A stretch of DNA of 64,000 nt from Nitrosopumilaceae archaeon AB1(1) (GTDB taxonomy: Archaea; Thermoproteota; Nitrososphaeria; Nitrososphaerales; Nitrosopumilaceae). The DNA is taken from the NCBI GenBank assembly GCA_033471095.1, contig CP136752.1, positions 154,427-218,426 of the forward strand, given 5' to 3'. Shown piece by piece: positions 54,960 through 63,123 of this stretch. A model generated the notes under the pieces. It saw only the letters and a program-made list of their open reading frames with translations, did not search any database and was not told the origin of the DNA. The translations under genes and the position numbers were made by a program. The stretch's first letter is position 1, and each line of letters starts with the position of its first letter.

Positions 54960-56009
54960 GTGAAAGCAGCTCGAATAGTTTTGCCTAATGAACCACTAGT
55001 AATTAGTGATGTGACGGTTCAAGACCCCACAGGAACTCAAGTTTTGGTAAAGATAAAAGCAGTTGGCGTATGCCACAGTGATCTGCACCTATGGGAGGGT
55101 GGATATGACACTGGAGATGGATTTATGAAAGTTACAGATAGAGGTGTAAAATTTCCCGTTATACCCGGACATGAAATTACAGGAGTGATAGAAAAAGTTG
55201 GAGCAGATGTTGTAGGATTCTCAATAGGGGAAAAGGTGTTGATATATCCATGGCTCGGTGATGATGATTGTCCTACATGTAAATCAGGTGATACAAATTT
55301 GTGTGAAAATCCAAAATCACTCGGTGTGTTTCAAAATGGCGGATATGCCCAATACATTAATGTGTCACACTATAAACATCTGGCTAAATTATCTGGATTA
55401 GATTTGGAAGAGGCAACTTCTCTTGCCTGTTCTGGACTTACAGCATATACTGCGATTAAAAAAGCATGTGTCAATAAACCAAAAGTCATCATCATCATAG
55501 GAGCAGGTGGTTTAGGTCTGATGGGTATACAAATTGCCAAAGCAACAAGTAGCGCAAAGATTATTTGTGTAGATCTCAGTAATGAAAAATTAGAGATTGC
55601 AAAGAATGTCGGTGCTGATGTTGTAATTAATTCCAAAGAGAGTGATGCAATAAAAGAAATTATGAATATTACTAATAACAAGGGGGTTGACAGTATCATC
55701 GACTTTGTTAATGGACCGCCTACTGTAAAGATGGGATTAGCATTATTACGTAAACGTGGTAATTTAGTCTTGGTGGGATTATTCGGTGGATCAGTGGATC
55801 TGTCACTAGTAACGATACCATTAAAGTCAATTACAATACAAGGGGCATATACTGGAAGTTATGAGGACATGATAAAATTACTTGATTTGGCAAAGAAGGG
55901 TGTAGTAAAGCCATTGATATCAAAAAGATATAGTTTGAATGAGGTAAATACAGCACTCAATGATCTTAAAGATCGAAAGATTATTGGTCGTGCAGTGATT
56001 AATCCATAA
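54960..56009 (+). CDS. zinc-dependent alcohol dehydrogenase
   Basis: A 349-residue medium-chain dehydrogenase that begins with GTG. Zinc-site motifs VGVCHSDLHLWEGG and GHEITGVIEKVG, the structural zinc region DDDCPTCKSGDTNLCENP, and the NAD motif IIIGAGGLGLMGIQIAK are all visible. It resembles archaeal alcohol dehydrogenases of the Sulfolobus type more than the dehydrogenase at 49013. The substrate is unknown. It is followed by the tRNA-Tyr gene on the other strand. Confidence 0.88.
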   Translation: MKAARIVLPNEPLVISDVTVQDPTGTQVLVKIKAVGVCHSDLHLWEGGYDTGDGFMKVTDRGVKFPVIPGHEITGVIEKVGADVVGFSIGEKVLIYPWLGDDDCPTCKSGDTNLCENPKSLGVFQNGGYAQYINVSHYKHLAKLSGLDLEEATSLACSGLTAYTAIKKACVNKPKVIIIIGAGGLGLMGIQIAKATSSAKIICVDLSNEKLEIAKNVGADVVINSKESDAIKEIMNITNNKGVDSIIDFVNGPPTVKMGLALLRKRGNLVLVGLFGGSVDLSLVTIPLKSITIQGAYTGSYEDMIKLLDLAKKGVVKPLISKRYSLNEVNTALNDLKDRKIIGRAVINP

Positions 56010-56021
56010 AAAAAAATGTAA

Positions 56022-56144
56022 TCCCAAGCGAAGGAATTGAACCTTCGACAACCCGGTTTCTGTATGCCTGATAGGCTGTTATTTCCGTCAGCCATTGGCC
56101 GACAACTACAGCCGGAAGCTCTACCAGGCTGAGCTGAGCTTGGG
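56022..56144 (-). tRNA. tRNA-Tyr (GUA) with intron
   Basis: On the minus strand the acceptor CCCAAGC pairs with GCTTGGG. The D-arm is GCTC/GAGC, the anticodon stem TCCGG pairs with CCGGG, and the T-arm is GAAGG-TTCAATT-CCTTC. The anticodon loop reads C-T-GTA-G before a 48-base intron (56058-56105) at the canonical position 37/38. Three bases instead of two separate the acceptor and D-stems, an unusual feature. Confidence 0.85.
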
Positions 56145-56241
56145 ACAAATTAATTTTGATATGGTTAGTTAAAAACTGTTACCAGTATGAAAAATTATGT
56201 TTTGATAAGAATTTTATAATGATATTTTTCTACTATTAATC

Positions 56242-56793
56242 ATGGCAGTGATGGAATCACAAATATCATTAAAGACCGGAGATATGGCTCCAGATTTTGA
56301 ACTTGTGGGTATCGATAATCACAAACACTCTTTGAAAGACTATGCGGATAAAAGGGCAACATTAATCATCTTTATGTGTAATCATTGCCCATTTGTAAAA
56401 GCCAAAGTGGAGGCAATCAAAGAAATACACACACGATTCGAACAAGATGTCAATGTGATTGGAATTAACAGTAATGATTCAGTAAAATATCCTGATGATA
56501 GTTTTGAGAGTATGAAGACAGTTGCTATAGAAAAAGAAATGCAATTCGATTACCTAGTTGATGAATCACAAGATATTGCAAAGAAATATGGAGCTACGTG
56601 TACACCAAATCCATTCTTGTTTGATAAAGATTTTAAATTAATATTTCATGGTAAGATTGATAACGCAATGAAACCAGAGGATATAGCCACGGAAAAAACT
56701 ATGATTGATAATATTATAAAATTTTTAGATGGAAAATCTATAGAAAAAGATTTTGATCCATCAATTGGATGTTCCATAAAATGGAAAGAATAG
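56242..56793 (+). CDS. AhpC/TSA-type thioredoxin-fold protein
   Basis: A 183-residue redoxin. It starts ISLKTGDMAPDFELVGIDNH and has a thioredoxin-like motif MCNHCPFVKA (C-x-x-C) at about residue 48, then VIGINSNDSVKYPDDSFESM and YGATCTPNPFLFD with a cis-proline. The CNHCPF motif belongs to a subgroup of peroxiredoxin/TlpA-like proteins of unclear reductant. Cytosolic, as no signal peptide is present. Alone between two tRNA genes. Confidence 0.88.
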   Translation: MAVMESQISLKTGDMAPDFELVGIDNHKHSLKDYADKRATLIIFMCNHCPFVKAKVEAIKEIHTRFEQDVNVIGINSNDSVKYPDDSFESMKTVAIEKEMQFDYLVDESQDIAKKYGATCTPNPFLFDKDFKLIFHGKIDNAMKPEDIATEKTMIDNIIKFLDGKSIEKDFDPSIGCSIKWKE

Positions 56794-56826
56794 ATTTAAA
56801 ACAACTATGCGTTAAAAATTTCTAGT

Positions 56827-56915
56827 GGGCCGGTCACTCAGACTGGCTAGAGCGTTCGACTGATAAATATCATTCAGATATCGAAAGGTCGTGAGTCCGA
56901 ATCTCATTCGGCCCA
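56827..56915 (+). tRNA. tRNA-Ile (GAU) with intron
   Basis: The acceptor GGGCCGG pairs with TCGGCCC. The anticodon stem TTCGA pairs with TCGAA, and the loop is C-T-GAT-A, followed by a 14-base intron (56866-56879) at position 37/38. The T-loop reads TCCGAAT. The gene ends four bases before the regulator gene stop on the opposite strand. Confidence 0.85.
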
Positions 56916-56918
56916 TCA

Positions 56919-57799
56919 TTATTTATTTAAAGAAATAGTATCTATCCACTGAATCAAGGAACCCAACGATTCTACAACTAGATCTGCCTTTGGTTTATGC
57001 TGATTCGCAGAACTACACACTGTAAATCGAACATCACTCCATGCTTCAGTTCTTGTAGAATTTACTATCTTATCAAGAAAGACCAAACCGTCATCATCAT
57101 CAGAAAATCCAGATATGATCATTATACCCTGACGCTGTGACCATATGTTAGATAGTAATTTACGAAGATCCAACTCTAACAAAAGTTCAGAGGAGATATC
57201 ACCTATCAAGAATACATTCCAACCCATGGAACGTAAAACGGTAGCAGATGATTCAGCAAGAATTAACCCAAAGGTATCAGTAGCAAGAAGACAGATATTT
57301 TTATTCACATCAGTATTAGGTAGAGACTGTTCTGTCATCTTTATTGAATCTATGATCATATTTACAAATAATGCCTCTTCAGTATAACCAATTTTACCAT
57401 CAAGGGCTAGTGTTTTAATTGTCTCTGAACACGGAATAATAATTTCAGTCATTATATTCAATATACTTGCACCTTCGTGTACACAACTTTTTATCAATCC
57501 CCTCACATCATCAAATGAACAATTTAATACATGATCTCTGAAATAAGGTACATCTTTTTGATAGTCGACTGGGAAATCAAAATTTGTTATTCCAGGTGCA
57601 GATAACCATATGGTAACATTTCCAACATTTCGTTGTACTATCATACCTTCAGTCGAAAGCATACTTAGATATTTTACAGTAGTTATTCTATTCATGTCAA
57701 GTCTCTTAGCGACCTCAACACCGGATAGACCTGAAGGGATGGTCTGTAATAAATCAATTATTTTTCGTCGAATATCATCTAATTCATAGCCTCGAGCCA
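56919..57799 (-). CDS. HTH transcription regulator with cobalamin-binding-like domain
   Basis: From ATG 57799 the protein has 293 residues; the frame extends upstream but without family-like text. The N-terminus MARGYELDDIRRKIIDLLQT followed by GLSGVEVAKRLDMNRITTVK is a winged or simple HTH. The middle (VHEGASILNIMTEIIIPCSE) resembles the helical cap of B12-binding modules. The end has ICLLATDTFGLILAESSATV and MGWNVFLIGDISSEL, the pattern of a Rossmann-like cobalamin-binding domain. The DxHxxG cobalamin ligand is not clearly present, so B12 binding is open. It could be a sensor regulator of CarH-like layout. Confidence 0.6.
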
Positions 57800-58007
57800 T
57801 GTTTAATTTTGATATGAGATAGTAATAAAACAATTCACAGAATATACGACAAGTATGCATGCTAGAAGTATACTTACTGCTCCAACTCAACATCTTTCAG
57901 TCGTGTTTACTGAGAAAAATGTCATAAAATGATTTTAGGTTGATTTATCACACAAAAAATGCCAATTGAACACACCAAAAAGTATCGAGTTTAGAATAGT
58001 CTAGAAA

Positions 58008-58862
58008 TTATCGTGTTGGTATCTGAATAAATGGAGTTGCATCATCACTCACTACAAGTGGCAATACGCCATCCCATTTTTGTGTTTTCAACCATTGGAG
58101 ATAATTGGGATTTGTGGCAAGTGCACTATTAATAATCTCAATTGCTTCTGCTTCACCTTTGGCTTCTGCTATATTCGCCTCTGCAATACCAATAGCACTA
58201 GCAACAGTTTGTCTAGCTTCTACTTCAATACGTAAAAGGTCGTTCTCTGCTTTTAGTGCTTTTTGTTCGGCTTCTACTTTGGATTCAATCGCTTGTGAGA
58301 ATAGTGCTGAGAATTGAAAGTCGGTAATACTAATCACGTCAGTTTTGATGTGATAGGTTGACAAACGCTCAGTAATAGTAGATTCAATATCATCTTTTAC
58401 AAGCTGTCTTTTAGTGATTAATTCTTCAGCATTATACTTTGCAGTTACTTGTTTCACAGATTCTTCTACAGCAGGAGCAATAACACGATCTCTGTAATTC
58501 AATCCCACTTCTTTATACAATGTATGTACAAATTCGGCATTTGGATGATAGTTTACAGTAATCTCAGTAGTTACAGTTTGCAAGTCTTTACTTGCAGCTG
58601 AAGAGGCTACAACAAATTTTAATGTCCTGACCTCTATAGGTATTATTTGGTCAGATACTGGAATTACAAAGTGCAGTCCTTCAGTTAAAGGTGGTTGAGT
58701 TAGATCAACAGCACCAAAATGTAACAATACACCTCTGTGCCCAGCCTCTACAATTTGTATTGATGAAAATAATATACCAGCAATTACAATTATTGCAATA
58801 AATATGATAGCCACTTTTGCAGTAGCTTTACCATTGATATTGATGGGCACTTCGTTAGACAA
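58008..58862 (-). CDS. prohibitin/SPFH-domain membrane protein
   Basis: A 284-residue protein with one N-terminal membrane helix (KVAIIFIAIIVIAGILFSSI), then the SPFH domain (VEAGHRGVLLHFGAVDL, EGLHFVIPVSDQIIPIEVRT) and a long coiled coil rich in Ala/Glu (QKALKAENDLLRIEVEARQT). Members scaffold membrane microdomains and control membrane proteases. The end, LQWLKTQKWDGVLPLVVSDD, is typical of archaeal and mitochondrial prohibitins. Transcribed alone. Confidence 0.9.
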   Translation of the reverse strand: MSNEVPININGKATAKVAIIFIAIIVIAGILFSSIQIVEAGHRGVLLHFGAVDLTQPPLTEGLHFVIPVSDQIIPIEVRTLKFVVASSAASKDLQTVTTEITVNYHPNAEFVHTLYKEVGLNYRDRVIAPAVEESVKQVTAKYNAEELITKRQLVKDDIESTITERLSTYHIKTDVISITDFQFSALFSQAIESKVEAEQKALKAENDLLRIEVEARQTVASAIGIAEANIAEAKGEAEAIEIINSALATNPNYLQWLKTQKWDGVLPLVVSDDATPFIQIPTR

Positions 58863-59112
58863 TGGATATAATCTCCATGTTTATTTTATTAATCAACAAT
58901 TGTTTCAATTTTAAGTGTCATATAATCTACACTATTTAAAATACACGTCTTTTCAAACTAGTGTAAAGAAAAGGATGTTGGAGCTTGAATCATCATGATT
59001 GTCATTCACATTTGCAAGTTTCAAATTTAACATCTTTTTAAAAAGCAACTAGTTTGGAATAATGTATAGAGATTAAAGTAATATATAGTAGAGTACCATA
59101 ATATACGGTAAG

Positions 59113-59508
59113 ATGCCAAAAACCGGATTTAAATCAATCACCATATCAGAGGAAGCATACAAAAGATTTCATACCACTTATGACAGCAATAGAGCTGATT
59201 TAACAAAACGTGGTATCAATAGTTTTTCAGGCTACATCACATACATGATTGAGGATAGAATGCAGTCAGATGTGATTTTTGCAAAATATGCACCAATGTT
59301 AGAAGAAATTTCTGTATTAGATGATTGTATATTGATTAAAGATAACATGAAAAAAAGAGTTGCAGAGGTAGCCTTGCAAAATGGTAAACTATTTTGTCTG
59401 TTATGTGAAAACAAAAATTGTAGTCATGTTGGCTTTGCATTTGGACTTCCAACTGTATACAAAGCCTTGAGTGCAAAAGGTGTAAAGATAAACAATAAAT
59501 TTTCCTAG
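59113..59508 (+). CDS. ribbon-helix-helix-like conserved protein
   Basis: A 131-residue protein starting MPKTGFKSITISEEAYKRFH, a strand-helix start like ribbon-helix-helix proteins, with FSGYITYMIEDRM as the second helix. The C-terminal half has KLFCLLCENKNCSHVGFAFG, with three cysteines and a histidine that may bind metal. Similar small regulators are widespread in the phylum. No target can be named. Confidence 0.6.
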   Translation: MPKTGFKSITISEEAYKRFHTTYDSNRADLTKRGINSFSGYITYMIEDRMQSDVIFAKYAPMLEEISVLDDCILIKDNMKKRVAEVALQNGKLFCLLCENKNCSHVGFAFGLPTVYKALSAKGVKINNKFS

Positions 59509-59528
59509 AGTATTATTTTTATTTTAAA

Positions 59529-59645
59529 TGGAGGAGGTGGGATTCGAACCCACGAACTCCTAGAGACGGGATCACCCATATATGATTTTAAGTCCCGCGT
59601 GTCCAAGAACTAACGTTCTCTTTGGCCAGGCTTGACTACTCCTCC
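59529..59645 (-). tRNA. tRNA-Leu (UAA) with two introns
   Basis: On the minus strand the acceptor GGAGGAG pairs with CTCCTCC, the anticodon stem is CGGGA/TCCCG, and the loop C-T-TAA-A-A encodes UAA. The class II variable arm and the T-arm (GTGGG-TTCGAAT-CCCAC) are intact. Two introns are needed for a normal fold: 14 bases at 59573-59586 (canonical 37/38) and 19 bases at 59601-59619 in the D-arm. The latter is flanked by a regular bulge-helix-bulge, CCAA/TTGG with 3-base bulges AGA and ACA. Confidence 0.85.
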
Positions 59646-59744
59646 AACATATTTTATATACTTTAAACAAGATTAAAACTTTGGTTTTTGGGAACTTGTT
59701 CAAAAGAATTAGAGTTATAAGGATTTTAATCGTCATAAAATCGT

Positions 59745-59818
59745 GCTTCGATAGCTCAGCCTGGTAGAGCGTTACCTTGGTAAGGTAAAGGTCGCGGGTC
59801 CGGATCCCGCTCGAAGCT
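59745..59818 (+). tRNA. tRNA-Thr (GGU)
   Basis: The acceptor GCTTCGA/TCGAAGC, D-arm GCTC/GAGC, anticodon stem TTACC/GGTAA with loop TT-GGT-AA, and T-arm GCGGG/CCCGC are all perfect. No intron. Divergent from the tRNA-Leu gene. Confidence 0.92.
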
Positions 59819-59973
59819 TTAGATTTTCCCAATCTAGGCATTACATACCCAAAAGGACCAGAGTAGATTAGTATCATTCGTATAATATTCACATGTAGAT
59901 CTTTATGGATATTTACAAATTATTAGATATTATACATGCGGCAACAAAAATTTAGGATCATAGGATCCTAGAA

Positions 59974-59992
59974 AACAAAAAAAGAAAAAAAA
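59974..59992 (-). terminator. T-rich terminator after amoA
   Basis: On the minus strand the region just after the amoA stop reads as two long T runs separated by one C (CCTTTTTTTTCTTTTTTTG). Such poly-T stretches are the usual archaeal termination signal. Similar runs follow amoX and amoB. Confidence 0.55.
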
Positions 59993-59999
59993 GGATATA

Positions 60000-60650
60000 C
60001 TAATCCCATTTAGACCAAGCGGCCATCCATCTATACGTCCATGTAGTCAGCTTACAACCTAGAGCCATAAACGTACATGCAAGTACAGCTCCAGCTCCAG
60101 CACCAAGCGCCACAGGACTATTGTAGAATTTACCTACCTGCGGCTCAATCGGTGTCATGTAAGGTGGAAGTGTTGGTCGTGGATATTTGAATGCTGTTTC
60201 TAGCGGATCTGCAACTGTGATTAAATTTACCATGTTGAATAACGGCAAAGACATACCACAGAGTACACCTCCAAACAGAATCAATGAGTGTTTGTTTTTC
60301 TTTGTAGCCCAATATGCCAAATCAATTAACATCGCTGATGGTAACCATACAGGTGTAACAATAAAGTCATAGGGATAACCTAATGCAAACCATGCACCCT
60401 TGGCAACCCAAGTATACACAGTCATTATCAGAGCATAATACGTAGCAGTACCTGGAACTCCCGTAAATGTAAGATAGTAAGCAGCACCTACAGAAAGCAT
60501 CAATGTTTGAGATATTGAAAATACAACAAATGATGTCCAAGCCCAATCAGTATAAAATATGTAATCCCCTGCATTAATTGTCAACAATGTAGAGTTTACA
60601 GCAACTACAATTATGAACAAATAGTGGGTACAACGTCTGAGCCAAACCAT
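60000..60650 (-). CDS. amoA: ammonia monooxygenase subunit A, archaeal type
   Basis: The 216-residue length is exactly that of archaeal AmoA. The protein starts MVWLRRCTHYLFIIVVAVNS and has about five to six membrane helices, with the conserved DYIFYTDWAWTSFVVFSISQ, VPGTATYYALIMTVYTWVAK and FNMVNLITVADPLETAFKYP. It ends MAAWSKWD. It oxidises ammonia to hydroxylamine together with AmoB and AmoC in the cell membrane. It has its own promoter and terminator, so it is probably a strongly expressed single-gene unit. This is the strongest phylogenetic marker in the window. Confidence 0.98.
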   Translation of the reverse strand: MVWLRRCTHYLFIIVVAVNSTLLTINAGDYIFYTDWAWTSFVVFSISQTLMLSVGAAYYLTFTGVPGTATYYALIMTVYTWVAKGAWFALGYPYDFIVTPVWLPSAMLIDLAYWATKKNKHSLILFGGVLCGMSLPLFNMVNLITVADPLETAFKYPRPTLPPYMTPIEPQVGKFYNSPVALGAGAGAVLACTFMALGCKLTTWTYRWMAAWSKWD

Positions 60651-60672
60651 TACTATGTTGAAATAATCAAGA

Positions 60673-60681
60673 CTATATAAA
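60673..60681 (-). promoter_or_regulatory. TATA box of amoA
   Basis: On the minus strand TTATATAG lies 23-31 bases before the amoA ATG, which implies a nearly leaderless transcript. Confidence 0.6.
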
Positions 60682-60792
60682 ATTATAGTTCACACTAGGA
60701 ATATTTAAAGTATTAATCTAATATATATCGAAAAATTCGACAATATCCTACGTTTATTATATATTCAAAGGTTATCAAATATTCATTAAATA

Positions 60793-61521
60793 ATGAATAG
60801 AAAATTTATCATAGTCAGTAGCATATGTATAATGATAATAATCACAATAGCAATATTTTCGTTGAATATTATCAGTCCCAGCACATCAAATTCTCAGACG
60901 TTAGATGAGATTAGACAACAAGTAATGAGCATACACTCATCGCAGGACAGAGTGTTATCTGGCCCTACAGCGACAGGTCAAAATACACAACAAATACAGA
61001 CATCATCTCCAACATTTCAAGCATCATCACCTAAAACATCTCAAGTAAAATCTACACCACAAAAAGGAATATTATCAAATTTGATAATAAAAGAACAAGA
61101 TTCACAGATACCTCCAGAAACTCTAAACGCACTGATTAAATATCAAATAGTAATAGATAGACCAAATGATTTGCAATCTAAATTTGACCAAATTCAAACC
61201 AAAGAAATCAGAGAGAGATTACCAGGTCTAAACAATGTAGGTAATTGGCCAAATTCATACCTACAAGTTTGTCAAAATGTAACTACTATACAAGAATACT
61301 TGGCATTTTTAATTTTATTAGATCACGCAGAAAAAGAATTTATAAATTATTATGGTATGGATCTTACCACACTAGAAGGTTTTGAACGAGGAAAATTCAT
61401 AGCAGAATTAGGAGGATTTAATCGAGAAGAAATAGTAAAATCATTACTAGAGGAGATTAATACAACATATGAAAAACTGGATTCGTGTACAAGTCAATTA
61501 CAAGAAAAATACATTCGTTGA
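60793..61521 (+). CDS. membrane-anchored protein of unknown function between amoA and amoX
   Basis: A 242-residue protein with an N-terminal helix (FIIVSSICIMIIITIAIFSL), a Ser/Thr/Gln-rich linker (residues about 30-95) and a helical outer domain (YLQVCQNVTTIQEYLAFLIL, EKEFINYYGMDLTTLEGFER) with two cysteines. No family is recognised. It is transcribed opposite to the amo genes and separates amoA from amoX. The compact helical domain with a cysteine on either side might form a disulfide. Confidence 0.55.
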   Translation: MNRKFIIVSSICIMIIITIAIFSLNIISPSTSNSQTLDEIRQQVMSIHSSQDRVLSGPTATGQNTQQIQTSSPTFQASSPKTSQVKSTPQKGILSNLIIKEQDSQIPPETLNALIKYQIVIDRPNDLQSKFDQIQTKEIRERLPGLNNVGNWPNSYLQVCQNVTTIQEYLAFLILLDHAEKEFINYYGMDLTTLEGFERGKFIAELGGFNREEIVKSLLEEINTTYEKLDSCTSQLQEKYIR

Positions 61522-61540
61522 TCTCTACAGACAAGTTATA

Positions 61541-61585
61541 CACATTAAAATAAAATTAAAATAAAGAAAAAGATGGAAAAAATAT
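61541..61585 (-). terminator. T-rich terminator after amoX
   Basis: On the minus strand the sequence after the amoX stop contains several T runs (ATTTTTTCCATCTTTTTC and TTTATTTTAATTTTATTTT). It could also end the convergent gene on the plus strand only weakly, as that strand is A-rich here. Confidence 0.45.
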
Positions 61586-61589
61586 ACGT

Positions 61590-61946
61590 CTAGACGCCAA
61601 CATAGATGGCTATCAAAACTGTAAGCACGGCTGTTGATGCAAGTACACCTGCAATCAAAACATTGCTGTTTTTGTTTGAACCTTCTTCTACGACTTTAAC
61701 ACAGAACAAGTATCCAATTGATTCTATTATCGTCAAAACGATGAATGCATAATGTCCACTAGGGGTAGGATATGCCCAAGGATAGTAAAAGTACCCTGCA
61801 GCAGTACCACCAAAAGTAGCCAACCATGCAGCGATGTATGATAGTGTAATAATGCCAGTCATGTTTTCAACACGTTTACCAATCATCTTTTCTACATCAG
61901 CGTTGCTAGAGCCACCGCTTGAACCGAAACCTTTTGGAAGAGTCAT
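61590..61946 (-). CDS. amoX: AmoX, archaea-specific ammonia monooxygenase-associated protein
   Basis: A 118-residue membrane protein with about three helices (GIITLSYIAAWLATFGGTAA, YAFIVLTIIESIGYLFCVKV and VLIAGVLASTAVLTVLIAIY) and a short N-terminus, MTLPKGFGSSGGSSNADVEK. Size, helix layout and location next to amoA/amoB match the conserved hypothetical gene called amoX, a subunit of the archaeal monooxygenase. It has its own TATA-like element. Confidence 0.85.
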   Translation of the reverse strand: MTLPKGFGSSGGSSNADVEKMIGKRVENMTGIITLSYIAAWLATFGGTAAGYFYYPWAYPTPSGHYAFIVLTIIESIGYLFCVKVVEEGSNKNSNVLIAGVLASTAVLTVLIAIYVGV

Positions 61947-61970
61947 TTCAATTTATGATAAAATTGTCTT

Positions 61971-61980
61971 GTTTTAAACC
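61971..61980 (-). promoter_or_regulatory. TATA-like element of amoX
   Basis: On the minus strand GGTTTAAAAC lies 25-34 bases before the amoX ATG, suggesting a short leader. Confidence 0.5.
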
Positions 61981-62252
61981 TTTCTTACATGATATTATAG
62001 ATAGGAGGTATGACTTACCTAGTCATAGGTATCGTAGATGTCACATATGATGATATAGTATAAAGACGACTCTGGATGACAAATATAACATTCAATTACG
62101 ATATATGATAAATTTTAAGAATATTATTTATTAATAGTAAATATCATTCACCACATAGAAATTAATCACCGTCATAGAATGCAGAATATAATTTGTAAAG
62201 ACAGTGAACCATTATTTGTATAAATTATATAATATAGAGTATGGGTTAGTGA

Positions 62253-62277
62253 AAAATATTAAAAAATGAAAAAAGAT
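62253..62277 (-). terminator. T-rich terminator after amoB
   Basis: On the minus strand the sequence after the amoB stop reads CATCTTTTTTCATTTTTTAA, a double poly-T signal. Confidence 0.5.
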
Positions 62278-62289
62278 GAATCGGTTAGT

Positions 62290-62862
62290 CTAGATTACTT
62301 GCCAAGGTCTTGTCGCAAATGTGATTACATATCCAACGCCAATTATTATTGACTGATATGCAATGTTTGTGTAGGGTATTGGTTTGATGATATTTTCACC
62401 ATCTACAATAACAGTTTGTCCTGGACCTAATCCGGGACCTACATTTGCAACATTGAGCTGTGTATGTACGTGATAAACACCAGCTTCAAGTGCTTTGGCA
62501 GTAATTTTATAATCAACAATACCATTACCTGGGAGATTAAATACATTTCCAGGAGGATCACGTGCTAGAATCTCCCAGCGATTACCTGCATTAGTCGATT
62601 CGGAGAAAATAGAATTCCATGCTCTCAAATCACGTTCCACAAGACTAACAAACTTTCCTTGTATAGTAAGTTGCTCACCTGTTTGGAGTGATTGTCGATT
62701 AAATGTTTCATCCTCAATTCTAACAAAACGACTTTGCAGTTGTGCTTGTACACCATGTGCATCTGCGGTAGGCAAAATAGATTCAACCCAATTGAATCCA
62801 ACAGTACCTAGAGCAAGAATCACACTTAGTCCAATTACTAATATTCTTTTGTCGGTCATCAT
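62290..62862 (-). CDS. amoB: ammonia monooxygenase subunit B, archaeal type
   Basis: About 190 residues, the normal length of archaeal AmoB, which lacks the second cupredoxin domain of bacterial PmoB. A signal/anchor helix (ILVIGLSVILALGTVGFNWV) is followed by SILPTADAHGVQAQLQSRFV. The histidine after ADA would be the mature N-terminal copper ligand. Later AGVYHVHTQLNVANVGPG supplies the HVH copper motif. A C-terminal helix, YQSIIIGVGYVITFATRPW, ends the protein. The ATG at 62862 or 62859 is preferred to the GTG at 62868. Confidence 0.95.
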   Translation of the reverse strand: MMTDKRILVIGLSVILALGTVGFNWVESILPTADAHGVQAQLQSRFVRIEDETFNRQSLQTGEQLTIQGKFVSLVERDLRAWNSIFSESTNAGNRWEILARDPPGNVFNLPGNGIVDYKITAKALEAGVYHVHTQLNVANVGPGLGPGQTVIVDGENIIKPIPYTNIAYQSIIIGVGYVITFATRPWQVI

Positions 62863-62890
62863 TACCACTAATTGTTCACAATACGATAGT

Positions 62891-62900
62891 CGTTATATAC
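62891..62900 (-). promoter_or_regulatory. TATA box of amoB
   Basis: On the minus strand AAAAAGTATATAACG lies about 30-38 bases before the amoB start, a good archaeal promoter position. Confidence 0.55.
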
Positions 62901-63123
62901 TTTTTGTTAGAATTGGATTTTACTATAAAAGACACACACACAAGTATCTAACAGAACTGTGTTAATTTACCTTACAAAGATCTCATTCATACTGTTACTT
63001 ATTGATAATAAATTTTTTAAAATAAATGATTCATTTAAAGAATACAGACATAATTTGACATAAAACAGAGACGTCCAAGATACATAGCAAAGACTTTATG
63101 AAGAATAATCAGAGGGAAGGTAT

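Larger units (their letters stand above)
61947..62289. other. gene-free stretch between amoX and amoB
   Basis: This 343-base stretch is where amoC lies in many marine relatives, but it is too short for a gene of about 570 bases and has no ORF resembling AmoC. It contains the amoX promoter (61971-61980) and the amoB terminator (62253-62277). I see no RNA gene or clear repeat. Confidence 0.7.

Noticed and set aside
59572..59892. 106-residue minus-strand frame with SSGIRTRDLYLTK
   Set aside because: It runs through tRNA-Leu and tRNA-Thr; the peptide is the usual false translation of tRNA sequence.
61947..62289. Search for amoC between amoX and amoB
   Set aside because: The space is too short and no frame shows AmoC motifs.
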